A DNA stretch of 64,000 nt, taken from contig NZ_JOIU01000037.1 of the NCBI RefSeq assembly GCF_000720135.1, positions 37,420 to 101,419 of the forward strand, read 5' to 3'. Position numbers and translations under genes: made by a program. The notes under the pieces were generated by a model that had not been told where the DNA came from, searched no databases, and worked only from the letters and a program-made list of their open reading frames with translations. Positions 47,395 through 56,102 of the stretch are shown here, in pieces; within the stretch, counting starts at the first letter, position 1, and each line of letters starts with the position of its first letter. The stretch is from Streptomyces sp. NRRL S-1022 (GTDB lineage Bacteria; Actinomycetota; Actinomycetes; Streptomycetales; Streptomycetaceae).

Positions 47395-47964
47395 ATGGAA
47401 CCCGTCACGCTCACCACGGATCGCCTCCTGCTGCGCGCGGTCGGCCCCGCCGACACCGACGCCGTGTACGCGGCCGCGCAGGACCCCGACATCCAGCGCT
47501 GGACGACGGTCCCCTCGCCCTATCTGCCCGAGCACGCGGCCGGTTTCACGGAGCAGCTCGTCCCCGAGGGCTGGGCGCAGGGGTCGATGTTCACCTTCGG
47601 TGTCTTCCCGGCCGGCGGGGAACTGGCCGCCATGCTCGCCCTCACGATGCGCTCGCTGGGCACGGCCGAGGTCGGCTTCTGGGCGACCAAGGAGCACCGC
47701 GGCCGCGGGTACGTCGTGGAGGCCACGCTCGCCGCCTGCCGGTGGATCTTCTCCGGGGTCGGTGTCGACCGTGTCGAGTGGCGGGCCGAGGTCGGCAACC
47801 AGGCCTCGCGCGCGGTGGCGGAACGCGCGGGCTTCACCGTCGAGGGCACCCTGCGCTCCGGCATCAACAACAAGGGGGTGCGCCGGGACTGCTGGATCGG
47901 CTCCCTGCTCCCCTCGGACCTCGGTCTGCCGTCGACGGCCCCGTACCTGCCCGCGCGTGCCTGA
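47395..47964 (+). CDS. GNAT-family N-acetyltransferase (RimJ/RimL-like)
   Basis: 189-residue acetyltransferase of the RimJ/RimL-type GNAT group, which acetylates N-termini or small amines with acetyl-CoA. It starts MEPVTLTTDRLLLRAVGPAD, the usual first strand. The acetyl-CoA pyrophosphate loop is visible as EHRGRGYVVEA (R/QxxGxG/A). VEWRAEVGNQASRAVAERAGFTVEGTLR is the conserved C-terminal block. No conventional Shine-Dalgarno precedes ATG 47395; CACAAT lies six bases upstream, so a leaderless start is possible. It is divergent from secA, and the crosslink-glycosylase gene follows 66 bases later. Confidence 0.9.
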   Translation: MEPVTLTTDRLLLRAVGPADTDAVYAAAQDPDIQRWTTVPSPYLPEHAAGFTEQLVPEGWAQGSMFTFGVFPAGGELAAMLALTMRSLGTAEVGFWATKEHRGRGYVVEATLAACRWIFSGVGVDRVEWRAEVGNQASRAVAERAGFTVEGTLRSGINNKGVRRDCWIGSLLPSDLGLPSTAPYLPARA

Positions 47965-48030
47965 GCGCGGCCCGCTGTGGCGGGTCGCCGGCTCGCCGCG
48001 GTGTCAGTGGCACCCTCTATCGTCCGAGGC

Positions 48031-49206
48031 ATGACGACCCTTCCGCGCCCCACCACCACCCTCACCGCGGACGACGCCCGCCGGATCGTCCTGCGGGCCC
48101 AGGGCCTGCTCGGCGCGCCCGACCGGCGCGCGGGTGTCCGCGGGGTGCTGCGCCACCTCGGCGCGGTGCAGCTCGACACGATCTCCGTCCTGGCCCGCTC
48201 CCACGAGCTCGTGCCGTACGCCCGGCTGGGCGCGGTCGGCCGCCAGACCGTGGAGGCCGCGTACTGGACGGACGCCCACGCCTTCGAGTACTGGTCGCAC
48301 GCCGCCTGCATCCTCCCCATCGAGGAGTGGCCGCACTTCGCCTTCCGCCGCCGCGCCTACCGCGACCGCCCCCACTGGCACCACGACCTGCCCGAAGGTG
48401 CCTACGACCAGGTCATCAAGCAGCTGCGCGCGGAGGGTCCGCTGACCGCCACGGAGCTGGGCGGCGCGAAGAAGACGAACGACTGGTGGGACTGGTCGGG
48501 CACGAAGGTCGCCGTGGAGCGGGCGCTGATGTACGGCGAGGTCGTGTGCGTGGAGCGGCGCGGCTGGAAGCGGGTGTACGACCTCGCCGAGCGCGCCGTC
48601 CCGGACACGCTGCTGCACGACGAGCTGGACGACACCGAGTGCCTGCGCCGTCTGGTCCGGCTGGCGGGCGAGTCGCTGGGCGTCGGCACGCGCGCGGACA
48701 TCGCCGACTACCACCGCCTCAAGGCCGAGCAGGTCGACGCGGTGATCGCGGACTCGGGGCTGGTGCCGGTCGAGGTCGAGGGCTGGGGCAGGCCGGCCTG
48801 GGCGGACCCGGCGGCCCTGGCGGCGCCGCCGCGCGGCCGGCACCGCACGACACTGCTGTCGCCGTTCGACTCGCTGATCTGGGAGCGGGCGCGCACCGAG
48901 CGGATCTTCGGTTTCACCCACCGGCTGGAGGCGTATGTCCCGAGGCCCAAGCGGATCCACGGCTACTTCGCGATGCCGGTGCTCGCCGGCGGCCGGCTCG
49001 TCGGGCGTGTCGACCCGGCCCGGGAGGGCCGCACGCTGGTGGCCAAGCAGGTCACCCTGGACGGCCCGAAGGCGGTCCGGGCGGTCGCCCAGGCCCTGGC
49101 CGAGGCGGCGACCTGGGTGAACTGCACGAACGTCCGCGTCGAGCGCGTGGACGCACCCGAGCTGCGCGAGCCCCTCACCCGGGAACTCGCCGGTCTCCTC
49201 GGGTAG
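48031..49206 (+). CDS. AlkX/YcaQ-type DNA interstrand-crosslink glycosylase (HTH_42)
   Basis: 391-residue winged-helix protein of the HTH_42/AlkZ family. The signature catalytic segment is AVQLDTISVLARSHELV with Q47-L48-D49. That is the QxD form seen in the E. coli YcaQ/AlkX branch, rather than the QxQ of the Streptomyces azinomycin-resistance enzyme AlkZ. The FEYWSHAACILPIEEWP and WWDWSGTKVAVERALMYGEV blocks, and LLSPFDSLIWERARTERIFGF near the C-terminus, are family hallmarks. It should unhook or excise alkylated bases, including N7-linked crosslinks. Start ATG 48031 has only a weak ribosome site. No biosynthetic gene cluster is adjacent, so a housekeeping repair role is more likely than self-resistance. 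Confidence 0.85.
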   Translation: MTTLPRPTTTLTADDARRIVLRAQGLLGAPDRRAGVRGVLRHLGAVQLDTISVLARSHELVPYARLGAVGRQTVEAAYWTDAHAFEYWSHAACILPIEEWPHFAFRRRAYRDRPHWHHDLPEGAYDQVIKQLRAEGPLTATELGGAKKTNDWWDWSGTKVAVERALMYGEVVCVERRGWKRVYDLAERAVPDTLLHDELDDTECLRRLVRLAGESLGVGTRADIADYHRLKAEQVDAVIADSGLVPVEVEGWGRPAWADPAALAAPPRGRHRTTLLSPFDSLIWERARTERIFGFTHRLEAYVPRPKRIHGYFAMPVLAGGRLVGRVDPAREGRTLVAKQVTLDGPKAVRAVAQALAEAATWVNCTNVRVERVDAPELREPLTRELAGLLG

Positions 49207-49228
49207 GCGCCGCCGGATCGGGCCGGCG

Positions 49229-49975
49229 CTAGCGGATCTCCAGGATCTTCTCCCGCATCGCGTAGACCACGGCCTCCATCCGGGAGTGCAGCTGCAGCTT
49301 CTCCAGGATGTTGCGGACGTGGTTCTTCACGGTGTTCTCGGAGATGAACAACTCCTTGGCGATGTCCCGGTTGTTCATGCCCGTGGCGACGAGTTTGAGG
49401 ACCTCCAGCTCCCGGTCGGTCAGCCGGGGCGCGGGCACCAGCCGGCGTTCGTCGGTGCGCTGGATCATCGACTTGAACTCGGTGAGGAGTTTCGACGCCA
49501 TCGAGGGGCTGATCTGCGACTGCCCGTCGGCCACCGCGCGAATGGCGGTGGCCACCTCGTCCGTCGAGATCTCCTTGAGGAGGTATCCGGTCGCGCCCGC
49601 CTTGATCGCGTCGTAGAGGTCGGCCTCCTCGTCGCTGATCGTCAGCATGATGATCTTGGCACTGGGGGCGACCTCCTTGATGGAGGTGCAGGCCTCGATC
49701 CCGCCGCGCTTGGGCATGCGGACGTCCATCAGCACGATGTCGGGCAGCAAGTCGGCGGCCTTGTCGACGGCCTCGGCCCCGTCGCCCGCCTCGCCGACGA
49801 CCTGGATGTCCTCCTCGGCCGCGAGCACGATCTCCAGTCCGCGCCGGAAGAGGGCATGGTCGTCCACGACCAGGACCCGGATCGGTTCCTTGCGCGACGG
49901 GTCCGCATCCGGGCCCATACCCATGACATCGTCGTCGGCGTCCCCGTCCCGCATCGGTCCGAAGGTGTCCGCCAT
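49229..49975 (-). CDS. NarL/FixJ-type LuxR response regulator
   Basis: 248-residue two-component regulator. An N-terminal acidic extension (about 30 residues) precedes the receiver domain with VVDDH, phospho-acceptor D84 (DIVLMDVRMP) and the KEIS lysine. The C-terminal LuxR helix-turn-helix (about 187-234) reads LTDRELEVLKLVATGMNNRDIAKELFISENTVKNHV in family-typical form. No histidine kinase is adjacent, so it is an orphan regulator here. A strong GGGGGAGG fixes the ATG at 49975. It lies just downstream of hpf on the same strand, separated by a hairpin, and convergent with the glycosylase gene. Target genes unknown. Confidence 0.93.
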   Translation of the reverse strand: MADTFGPMRDGDADDDVMGMGPDADPSRKEPIRVLVVDDHALFRRGLEIVLAAEEDIQVVGEAGDGAEAVDKAADLLPDIVLMDVRMPKRGGIEACTSIKEVAPSAKIIMLTISDEEADLYDAIKAGATGYLLKEISTDEVATAIRAVADGQSQISPSMASKLLTEFKSMIQRTDERRLVPAPRLTDRELEVLKLVATGMNNRDIAKELFISENTVKNHVRNILEKLQLHSRMEAVVYAMREKILEIR

Positions 49976-50117
49976 CGTTCCTCCCCCTGAAGGCTGTGGC
50001 CTGTGGTCCTGTGCCATCGCCAACCCAAGGCAGCGGCCCACCGGTTGGGCCGGTGCGGCCATGATTTCATGCCCGGACGCCACGGAGGTGACGTGCGGGG
50101 CGCGAAGTGGTCGCACA

Positions 50118-50158
50118 CCGGTGCCCCTGGGGGCGCACACGCGCTCCAGGGGCACCGG
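50118..50158 (-). terminator. hpf terminator
   Basis: 13-bp perfect stem (50118-50130 with 50146-50158), 15-base loop, 20 bases after the hpf stop codon. Confidence 0.85.
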
Positions 50159-50178
50159 CTCAGCTTCAGCCGGGCGGG

Positions 50179-50904
50179 TCAGCCGCCCAGCGTGCCACCC
50201 GCTGCGGGGGCCTGCGTCTCTGTGACCATCGGGTCCGTGCTGAGGTGGATCACCCCGTAGTCGTAGGCGTGTCGCCGGTAGACGACGCTCGGTTCCTTCG
50301 TCTCGGAGTCGACGAACAAGTAGAAGTCGTGGCCGACCAGTTCCATCTCGTAGAGGGCCTGGTCGAGGCTCATCGGAGCGGCGACGTGCGTCTTCTCGCG
50401 GACGACGAGGGGGCCTTCACCCTTGACCTCCAGCGAGCCGATCTTCTTGGTCGGCACTCCGTCCGTGTCCTCGTCGTGGACGGGGAGGCCGTTGCCGTTC
50501 AGTGTCGCCGCGTCCGGGACGTGGTCGGGGACCTCTGCCGCCGAGATCCGGCGCGCGCCTCGGCGCGAGAACCGCTTGTCGTGCTGCTTGCGCAGCCGGG
50601 CGTCCAGCTTCTCCGCCGCCAGGTCGAGTGCCGCATACGGATCGCTGGCCGCCGCCTCCGCCCGGATCACCGGACCGCGGGAGTGGAGGGTGATCTCCAC
50701 TCGGTCGCAGCGGTCGGCCTGTCGGGGGTTCGGTTCCTTGGACACCTCGACGTCGAGGCTCATCACCTTGGCATCGAGCCGCTGGATCTTCTCCAGCTTC
50801 AGCTTCTCGGCCACGTGCTTGCGGAACCGCTCGGGCACCTCGGTCTTGCGGCCTTTGACGACGATGTCCACGCAGAACTCCGTTCCCGGATCGCTCCGCT
50901 GCAT
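50179..50904 (-). CDS. hpf: long-form ribosome hibernation promoting factor
   Basis: 241-residue long HPF that binds the 30S decoding centre and dimerises 70S ribosomes into inactive 100S particles in stationary phase. The N-terminal S30AE domain (1-110) has VVKGRKTEVPERFRKHVAEKL and VEITLHSRGPVIRAEAAASDPYAALDLA. A variable linker is followed by the dimerising C-terminal domain (about 180-235) with MSLDQALYEMELVGHDFYLF and VVYRRHAYDYGVIHL. ATG 50904 is preferred; AAGGGAG lies 11 bases upstream, and an in-frame GTG eight codons earlier is possible. A 280-base upstream region separates it from comF. Stress control is expected, but no sigma-factor site could be assigned. Confidence 0.95.
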   Translation of the reverse strand: MQRSDPGTEFCVDIVVKGRKTEVPERFRKHVAEKLKLEKIQRLDAKVMSLDVEVSKEPNPRQADRCDRVEITLHSRGPVIRAEAAASDPYAALDLAAEKLDARLRKQHDKRFSRRGARRISAAEVPDHVPDAATLNGNGLPVHDEDTDGVPTKKIGSLEVKGEGPLVVREKTHVAAPMSLDQALYEMELVGHDFYLFVDSETKEPSVVYRRHAYDYGVIHLSTDPMVTETQAPAAGGTLGG

Positions 50905-51183
50905 CGGCGGAGCATCTCCCTTTCGCACCAGGTCCGGTGATCACCGGACCTCGGACTCGGTGACTTCCACCTCCTCCTCCCCCATGGGCGAGATCTACAC
51001 CCCACCGGTGCGGGTGATTGCGCAAAACCCGCAGCACGGCATTCGGATATGCGAGGCCTGGCCTGCGCCTTTCCTCACACCCGAACATATCTCGCCCGGA
51101 CGGATGTCGTCACCCTCTACTGCGGCGTACCTCCGTTCAGGTGAATTAGGGCCCTCACCACCTGCAACGTGGCAAGTTGACGA
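50905..51183. other. hpf upstream region
   Basis: 279 bases, locally AT-richer than the surroundings, between the comF stop and the hpf start. It should contain the hpf promoter. No confident -35/-10 or stress-sigma motif and no gene was identified. Confidence 0.45.
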
Positions 51184-52044
51184 TCAGTTCCTGTTTATTC
51201 CGAAGGAATCGCGAGGAGCGGCGATCACCGCGGCACGAAGCATCACGCCGACGGCGTTCAAGACGGCCTTTTCCGGTGCACTGTGCACCCACTCGCTCCT
51301 CTCCTGTCGTACACCGATCCGTTGTTCCTCCCTACCTTCCCGAGTTATCGCGTCATACACGACCGTCCCTCGATCGGGCCGGGAGAGCCCCGCCCCCCGC
51401 AGGGCCCGCGCCGCCTCCGCGAGACTGGCGCCCGTCGTCATCAGGTCGTCGACGAGCACCACACGGCCCGCGCCGAGCAGCCGGCCGCCGCCCGGGCTCA
51501 CCTCCAGCGCCCCGGCGAGGTTCTCCAGGCGCTGCCGGGCGTCCAGCCCCGCCTGGTCCGCCACGGCCCGCCGCTGCCGCAGTACGGCCGCCACCCTGGC
51601 GGGTGTCCCGGTGCGCCGCAGCTCCCCGGCCGCCGCGAGCGCCATCCGCCGCACCGGATCGTGCCCCCGCGCCCGCACGGCCCACCGGGCGGAGGGCACG
51701 GGAACCAGCAGCACGGGCCCGCGCCCCGACGCAGTGGCGCCTGCACCGCCCTTGCCGAGACCTGCCCGGACCGCCCCCGCCAGCGCCCTGCCCAGCACTC
51801 CCGCGAGAACCAGCGCGCCGCGCTCCTTGTGCGCGAGCAGCAGCGCGCGCACCTCCGCCGCGTAGGGAGCCACCGCGTGCACCACCGGCAGCCCGGCCGG
51901 CTCCGGCACCGGCCGCACCCGCCGGGCCACCCCCGCGCCGAGCATGGCCCGGCACCGCGCGCAGAGCGCCGTACGAGGTGCACCGCAGCCCGCGCAGTCG
52001 GCCGGCAGCACCAGGTCGGTGAGGTCCTGCCACCACCCCCGCAT
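51184..52044 (-). CDS. ComF-family phosphoribosyltransferase-like protein
   Basis: 286-residue ComF/GntX-type protein. An N-terminal four-cysteine zinc finger (C17, C20, C28, C31; CAGC...CARC) is followed by a type I PRTase domain with the PRPP-binding loop VVLVDDLMTTGASL and the VLLVPVPSARWAVRARGHDP block. In competent bacteria ComF acts in single-stranded DNA handling during transformation. In Streptomyces the role is unknown. ATG 52044 gives the expected start (MRGWWQDLTDLVLP) although its ribosome site is weak. It lies 132 bases downstream of lpqB and upstream of hpf. Two perfect DnaA boxes sit 41-63 bases upstream of its start. Confidence 0.9.
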   Translation of the reverse strand: MRGWWQDLTDLVLPADCAGCGAPRTALCARCRAMLGAGVARRVRPVPEPAGLPVVHAVAPYAAEVRALLLAHKERGALVLAGVLGRALAGAVRAGLGKGGAGATASGRGPVLLVPVPSARWAVRARGHDPVRRMALAAAGELRRTGTPARVAAVLRQRRAVADQAGLDARQRLENLAGALEVSPGGGRLLGAGRVVLVDDLMTTGASLAEAARALRGAGLSRPDRGTVVYDAITREGREEQRIGVRQERSEWVHSAPEKAVLNAVGVMLRAAVIAAPRDSFGINRN

Positions 52045-52084
52045 GACCACCACTGTGCCAACGCCGCCGCCGGCCGGCCACCCC

Positions 52085-52107
52085 TGTGGACAACGCCCTG
52101 TGGACAA
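52085..52107. promoter_or_regulatory. pair of perfect DnaA boxes
   Basis: TGTGGACAA at 52085-52093 and again at 52099-52107; on the minus strand each is TTGTCCACA, the preferred Streptomyces DnaA box. Same orientation, 14-base centre-to-centre spacing, in the lpqB-comF gap. Binding is inferred. Confidence 0.65.
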
Positions 52108-52140
52108 CTCCGGGCCCGTCCGCGGGCACGGCGGGAGCGC

Positions 52141-52169
52141 GGCCCCCGGCCCGGGCGGGTCCGGGGGCC
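52141..52169 (-). terminator. lpqB terminator
   Basis: 9-bp GC-only stem (52141-52149 with 52161-52169), 11-base loop, starting 7 bases after the lpqB stop. Confidence 0.7.
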
Positions 52170-52176
52170 CCGGCGG

Positions 52177-54009
52177 TCAGCCGGGATAGACCGGCGCGGT
52201 TCCGTCCTTGTCGACCTTCTGCCACTGGGCCCCGGACGGCAGCCGTACGACCCCGTCCTCCGAGTAGGCCACCAGCGGCACCCGCTCGTCCTCGGACGCG
52301 GCGATCGCCTTGACGCTGGTGAGCGCGCCCGGCGCCGGACCGTCGAGCGTGGAGCCGTCGACCTGGACGTACCGCATCTGCTGCACGCCGCCCTGCTCCT
52401 GCCCGACGACGAGCAGCCTGCTGTCCCCGGCCCAGGAGATGGCGCTGACCTGCTCCAGGTCCGGCGCCGCCGACCGCAGTCCGTCGACCGATATGCCCTG
52501 CCCGGTCCCGTCGTCACGCTGGATCCGGCCGATGAACAGGGACTGCTTGTCGTCCTTCGCCACGACCAGCGCGATCCGCGCCCCGTCCGCGGCCACCCGG
52601 ACGTCCTCTATCCGGCCGGGCAGGTCGGGCAGGGCCACCTGTTCCGACTTGGTGGCGCCCGCTTCCAGCACGAACAGCCCCGGCCGGTGCGGATCGCGGT
52701 CGGCCACCCACAGATCGCCGCGCGCGTCCCAGCTCGGTGTGGTCAGCCGCTCGGCGGGCGTCGGACCGTCACTGGTGACCTTCGGCTCGCCGAGCGAACC
52801 GCCCGACGCCAGCTGCGTCACGTACAGCGACCTGCCCTCGTCGCCGATCCCGGCCGCGGTGTGCTCGTCCCGCGACACCGCGAGCGATTGCAGCCCCTTG
52901 TCGCCCTCGCCCAGCGGACCCGGCACCGGAACGGACCCGGTGCCGGTGCTCCCGGCCTGCATCCGTACCGCCCGGTGCTTGCCGTCGAGGAAGTACAGGT
53001 ACTCGGGGCGCTTGGTCGGACCGTGCCAGGCGACCGACTCGGCGCGCTCCTCGGTGAGTTCGCACAGCCGGTCTCCGCCGGCCCCGCGCAGCTCGACGGA
53101 CTCCAGCGTCGGCGCCAGGTTCCGCAGGGTGAACATCACCTGCGTCGCCATCTCGGTGCACTTGCTCGCGGCGACCTTCGACGGCTTGAGGTTCAACGGC
53201 ACCGTCAGCCTGTTCTGGTCGTCCGGTGCCAGCCCGGACACGCCCTTCTGCAACGCGGTACCGGTCGGGAAACTCGACCTGACCACCGGACCGAGCCAGG
53301 TGGTGGGCCCGGTCAGCAGCGAGCGGACCATCTGGGTCATCGGGTCGACCTTGCTGCGCACGAACACCGGATCGGCGACCGCCACCGGCTGCCCGCTCGC
53401 CCCGACCGCCGTGTTGGAGGCGAAGTAGTACTTGTCGACGGACGTGTAGTTCCGCTGGAAGTCCGACTTGCCCATCACGACGCCGTCGGGCAGCCCGTCG
53501 ATGCGCCACTGCCCGCTCTTGGGGTTCTTCGTGAGGTGCAGCTTCTTGCGGTAGGAGCCGTCGGCGGGCTGGTAGGCCTGCTGGTCGTCGACCGTGGCCA
53601 CCCGGGTGCCGGCCAGCACGCAGGTGACGCTGTTGGTCTCCTCCCGGCCGCCCGGGCGGCAGTCGGTCTCGATGGTCGGCCCGTTCGCGAGGACGGTGGT
53701 CGACCGCTCCGGCCGCCACTTGCCCGCCGCATCGGCCGTCAGGTACTTGCGCGCCGTGTCGTACCCCGGGTCGTCGCTGGTCAGGGCCTCCAGGAAGCCC
53801 TGCATGATCTCGCCCGGACCCGCGCCGTCGGCAGGCGGCATGGCGAACACCCGCACGCCGGTGTCCTGCCGCGGCGTGGACTCCACGTCCCGCAGGTCCC
53901 CGCTGTCGGGCATGGAGGCACAACCGGCCAGCAGTACGACACCCAAGGCGGCGTACGCCACCGCGCGCGCCGGCCGCCGCCGTGCGCCCCCCGTGCGGTC
54001 AGCGGCCAC
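52177..54009 (-). CDS. lpqB: MtrAB-associated lipoprotein LpqB
   Basis: 610-residue membrane-anchored lipoprotein that partners the MtrB sensor kinase in actinobacteria. The signal peptide ends in the lipobox LLAGCAS (lipidated C30). A GerMN domain (about 190-320) follows, and then a C-terminal beta-propeller-like LpqB domain (about 330-600, with strand segments such as SVAWHGP, LYVTQLAS, LWVADRDP). GTG 54009 has GGGGAGG six bases upstream and overlaps the mtrB stop by 11 bases, so translation is coupled. The conserved order mtrA-mtrB-lpqB supports one signalling unit coupling cell-envelope state to MtrA. Confidence 0.95.
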   Translation of the reverse strand: MAADRTGGARRRPARAVAYAALGVVLLAGCASMPDSGDLRDVESTPRQDTGVRVFAMPPADGAGPGEIMQGFLEALTSDDPGYDTARKYLTADAAGKWRPERSTTVLANGPTIETDCRPGGREETNSVTCVLAGTRVATVDDQQAYQPADGSYRKKLHLTKNPKSGQWRIDGLPDGVVMGKSDFQRNYTSVDKYYFASNTAVGASGQPVAVADPVFVRSKVDPMTQMVRSLLTGPTTWLGPVVRSSFPTGTALQKGVSGLAPDDQNRLTVPLNLKPSKVAASKCTEMATQVMFTLRNLAPTLESVELRGAGGDRLCELTEERAESVAWHGPTKRPEYLYFLDGKHRAVRMQAGSTGTGSVPVPGPLGEGDKGLQSLAVSRDEHTAAGIGDEGRSLYVTQLASGGSLGEPKVTSDGPTPAERLTTPSWDARGDLWVADRDPHRPGLFVLEAGATKSEQVALPDLPGRIEDVRVAADGARIALVVAKDDKQSLFIGRIQRDDGTGQGISVDGLRSAAPDLEQVSAISWAGDSRLLVVGQEQGGVQQMRYVQVDGSTLDGPAPGALTSVKAIAASEDERVPLVAYSEDGVVRLPSGAQWQKVDKDGTAPVYPG

Positions 54010-56101
54010 GAAATGCCTCCCCTGGCTCGGTCGAGTCGTTCGGCGTGGCCGTGTCCGGCCGGTCCCCGCCCGGCTCCGGCGCCGGACGCGCGCCGGGCCC
54101 GTCGGCCGGACGCCGGGCGGCGCCGCCGGTGGGCCGGGGCACCACGCGCGTGCCGTTGCCGTTGCCCGGCAGGGCGGTCGGGTCAGCCGAGGGAGTGGTG
54201 GCCCCCAGCCGCGGCGCCATCGGCGTCCTGGGCGGCAGTGCGGACGCCTGCGCGCCGGCCTGCTGCACCGGCACGGTCGCCCGCTTCTCCTCGCCCCCGC
54301 GGGCCGCACCGGCGTCGGCCGGGGCGCGGTTGCGGCGGGAGTCCTTGGGCTCCAGCGGTATCGGCGAGCCCCGCAGCGGCTCGTCCGCGGTCCTGGGCAG
54401 CGTCAGCCGGAACTGCGAGCCGCCGCCCGGCTCGCCCCAGGCCTGCAGCCAGCCGCCGTGCAGCCGCGCGTCCTCCAGGGCGATCGACAGTCCGAGGCCG
54501 GTGCCGCCGGTGGTACGCGCGCGCGCCGGGTCGGCCCGCCAGAAGCGGCTGAAGACACGGGTCGCCTCGCCGGGCTTCAGCCCGACGCCGTAGTCCCGCA
54601 CCGCGACGGCCACGGCCCCGCCCGCCGCGGCCAGCCGGACCACGACGTCCTTGCCCTCGCCGTGCTCGACGGCGTTCACGACCAGGTTGCGCAGCACGCG
54701 CTCCACGCGCCGGGCGTCCGCCTCGGCGACGACGGGCTGCTGGTCGCCGACCACCCGTATGTGCGTGCCCTTGCGCTCCGCGAGCGGTTCGGCACCGCTC
54801 ACCACGCGCCGGACGACCTCCCTGAGGTCGATCGGCTCGGCCTCCAGCGCCGCCGCGCCGGCGTCGAAACGGCTGATCTCCAGCAGGTCCGCGAGCAGCG
54901 ACTCGAACCGGTCCAGCTGGTCGGCGAGCAGCTCGGCCGACCGCGCGGTCACCGGGTCGAAGTCCTCGCGGGCCTCGTGGATGACGTCGGCGGCCATCCG
55001 CACGGTGGTCAGCGGGGTGCGCAGCTCGTGCGACACGTCGGAGACGAACCGCCGCTGCATCCGCGACAGGTCCTCCAGCTGCTGGATCTTGACCTGCAGG
55101 TTCTGCGCCATCTTGTTGAAGGCCTCGCCCAGACGGGCGATGTCGTCCTCGCCGGTGACCTTCATCCGCTCCTGCAGCCGCCCGGCGGACAGCCGCTCCG
55201 CGATCCCGGCCGCCATCCGCACCGGGGTGACGACCTGCCGCACGACCAGCCAGGCGATGGCGCCGAGCAGGACGACGACGAACAGCCCGGCCGTGGCGAG
55301 AGTGCCCTTGACCAGGCTCAGGGACTTCTCCTCCTGCGTGAGCGGGAAGAGGAAGTACAGCTCGTACGGGCGGCCGTTGGGATCGTTGACCTGCTTGCCG
55401 ATCGCGATGCCCGGCTGCGATTCCTTGCCGCCGTCGTAGACGATCCGCGTGTTGCTCTGGACGGCCGTCGTACCGCTGTTGACCCGCTCACGCAGGGCCG
55501 CGGGCACGCTGGAGGTCGGGTTGACGTTGCCGGAGCCACGCGGGCTGCGCCCGCCACCGCTGTCGTCGCCCACCGGCAGCGTCACCACCTCGAAGGCGCC
55601 CGCGCCACCGCTGGACAGCGACTCCACGAGGTCGCTCATCCACGGGATGACGGTCTCCGACTGCCTCCCGTCCGCGGTCGACGTCCCGTCACCGGTGGCC
55701 GCACCGGTGCCGCCGACCGCCTCGTCGGCCTTCTGCCTGGCCACCGCGAACCCGCCCGTGGCCTGGCTCTGCGACGCCTTGACCTTCGCGTCCAGCAAGC
55801 CGTTGCGCACCTGCCCGATCACGACGAAGCCCAGCAGCAGGACGACACCCAGCGACATCAGCAGGGTGGTGGCGACGACCCTGAGCTGGATGTTGCGCCG
55901 CCACAGCCGCATCACCGGCAGCAGCGGACGGCGCACCCAGCGCAGGAACAGTCGCAGCACCGGGCTGCCCTGGACGCCGCCGTTCAGCAGGCCGCCGGGG
56001 AACAGGGCCCGGAGGCGTGCACCCGCTGCGGGCCGGCCGACAGGCCGCTCCGGACGGGCCCCGGAACCGCCGGGGGCCGAAGCGGCGCTGTCCCCGGACA
56101 T
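53999..56101 (-). CDS. mtrB: sensor histidine kinase MtrB
   Basis: 700-residue membrane histidine kinase. It has a cytoplasmic head, transmembrane helices at about 74-96 and 266-288, and an external sensor of about 165 residues. The cytoplasmic side carries HAMP, HisKA with SDVSHELRTPLTT (phospho-His H358), and HATPase_c (VLRNLVVNAVEHGEGKD; DYGVGL; GTGLGLSIALEDA). A long Pro/Ala/Gly-rich tail (about 570-700) ends the protein. It phosphorylates MtrA, which links cell-cycle, cell-wall and developmental control in actinomycetes. ATG 56101 starts one base after the mtrA stop (TGACATG), and the 3' end overlaps lpqB, so the three genes are coupled. Confidence 0.96.
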   Translation of the reverse strand: MSGDSAASAPGGSGARPERPVGRPAAGARLRALFPGGLLNGGVQGSPVLRLFLRWVRRPLLPVMRLWRRNIQLRVVATTLLMSLGVVLLLGFVVIGQVRNGLLDAKVKASQSQATGGFAVARQKADEAVGGTGAATGDGTSTADGRQSETVIPWMSDLVESLSSGGAGAFEVVTLPVGDDSGGGRSPRGSGNVNPTSSVPAALRERVNSGTTAVQSNTRIVYDGGKESQPGIAIGKQVNDPNGRPYELYFLFPLTQEEKSLSLVKGTLATAGLFVVVLLGAIAWLVVRQVVTPVRMAAGIAERLSAGRLQERMKVTGEDDIARLGEAFNKMAQNLQVKIQQLEDLSRMQRRFVSDVSHELRTPLTTVRMAADVIHEAREDFDPVTARSAELLADQLDRFESLLADLLEISRFDAGAAALEAEPIDLREVVRRVVSGAEPLAERKGTHIRVVGDQQPVVAEADARRVERVLRNLVVNAVEHGEGKDVVVRLAAAGGAVAVAVRDYGVGLKPGEATRVFSRFWRADPARARTTGGTGLGLSIALEDARLHGGWLQAWGEPGGGSQFRLTLPRTADEPLRGSPIPLEPKDSRRNRAPADAGAARGGEEKRATVPVQQAGAQASALPPRTPMAPRLGATTPSADPTALPGNGNGTRVVPRPTGGAARRPADGPGARPAPEPGGDRPDTATPNDSTEPGEAFRGR

Positions 56102-56102
56102 G

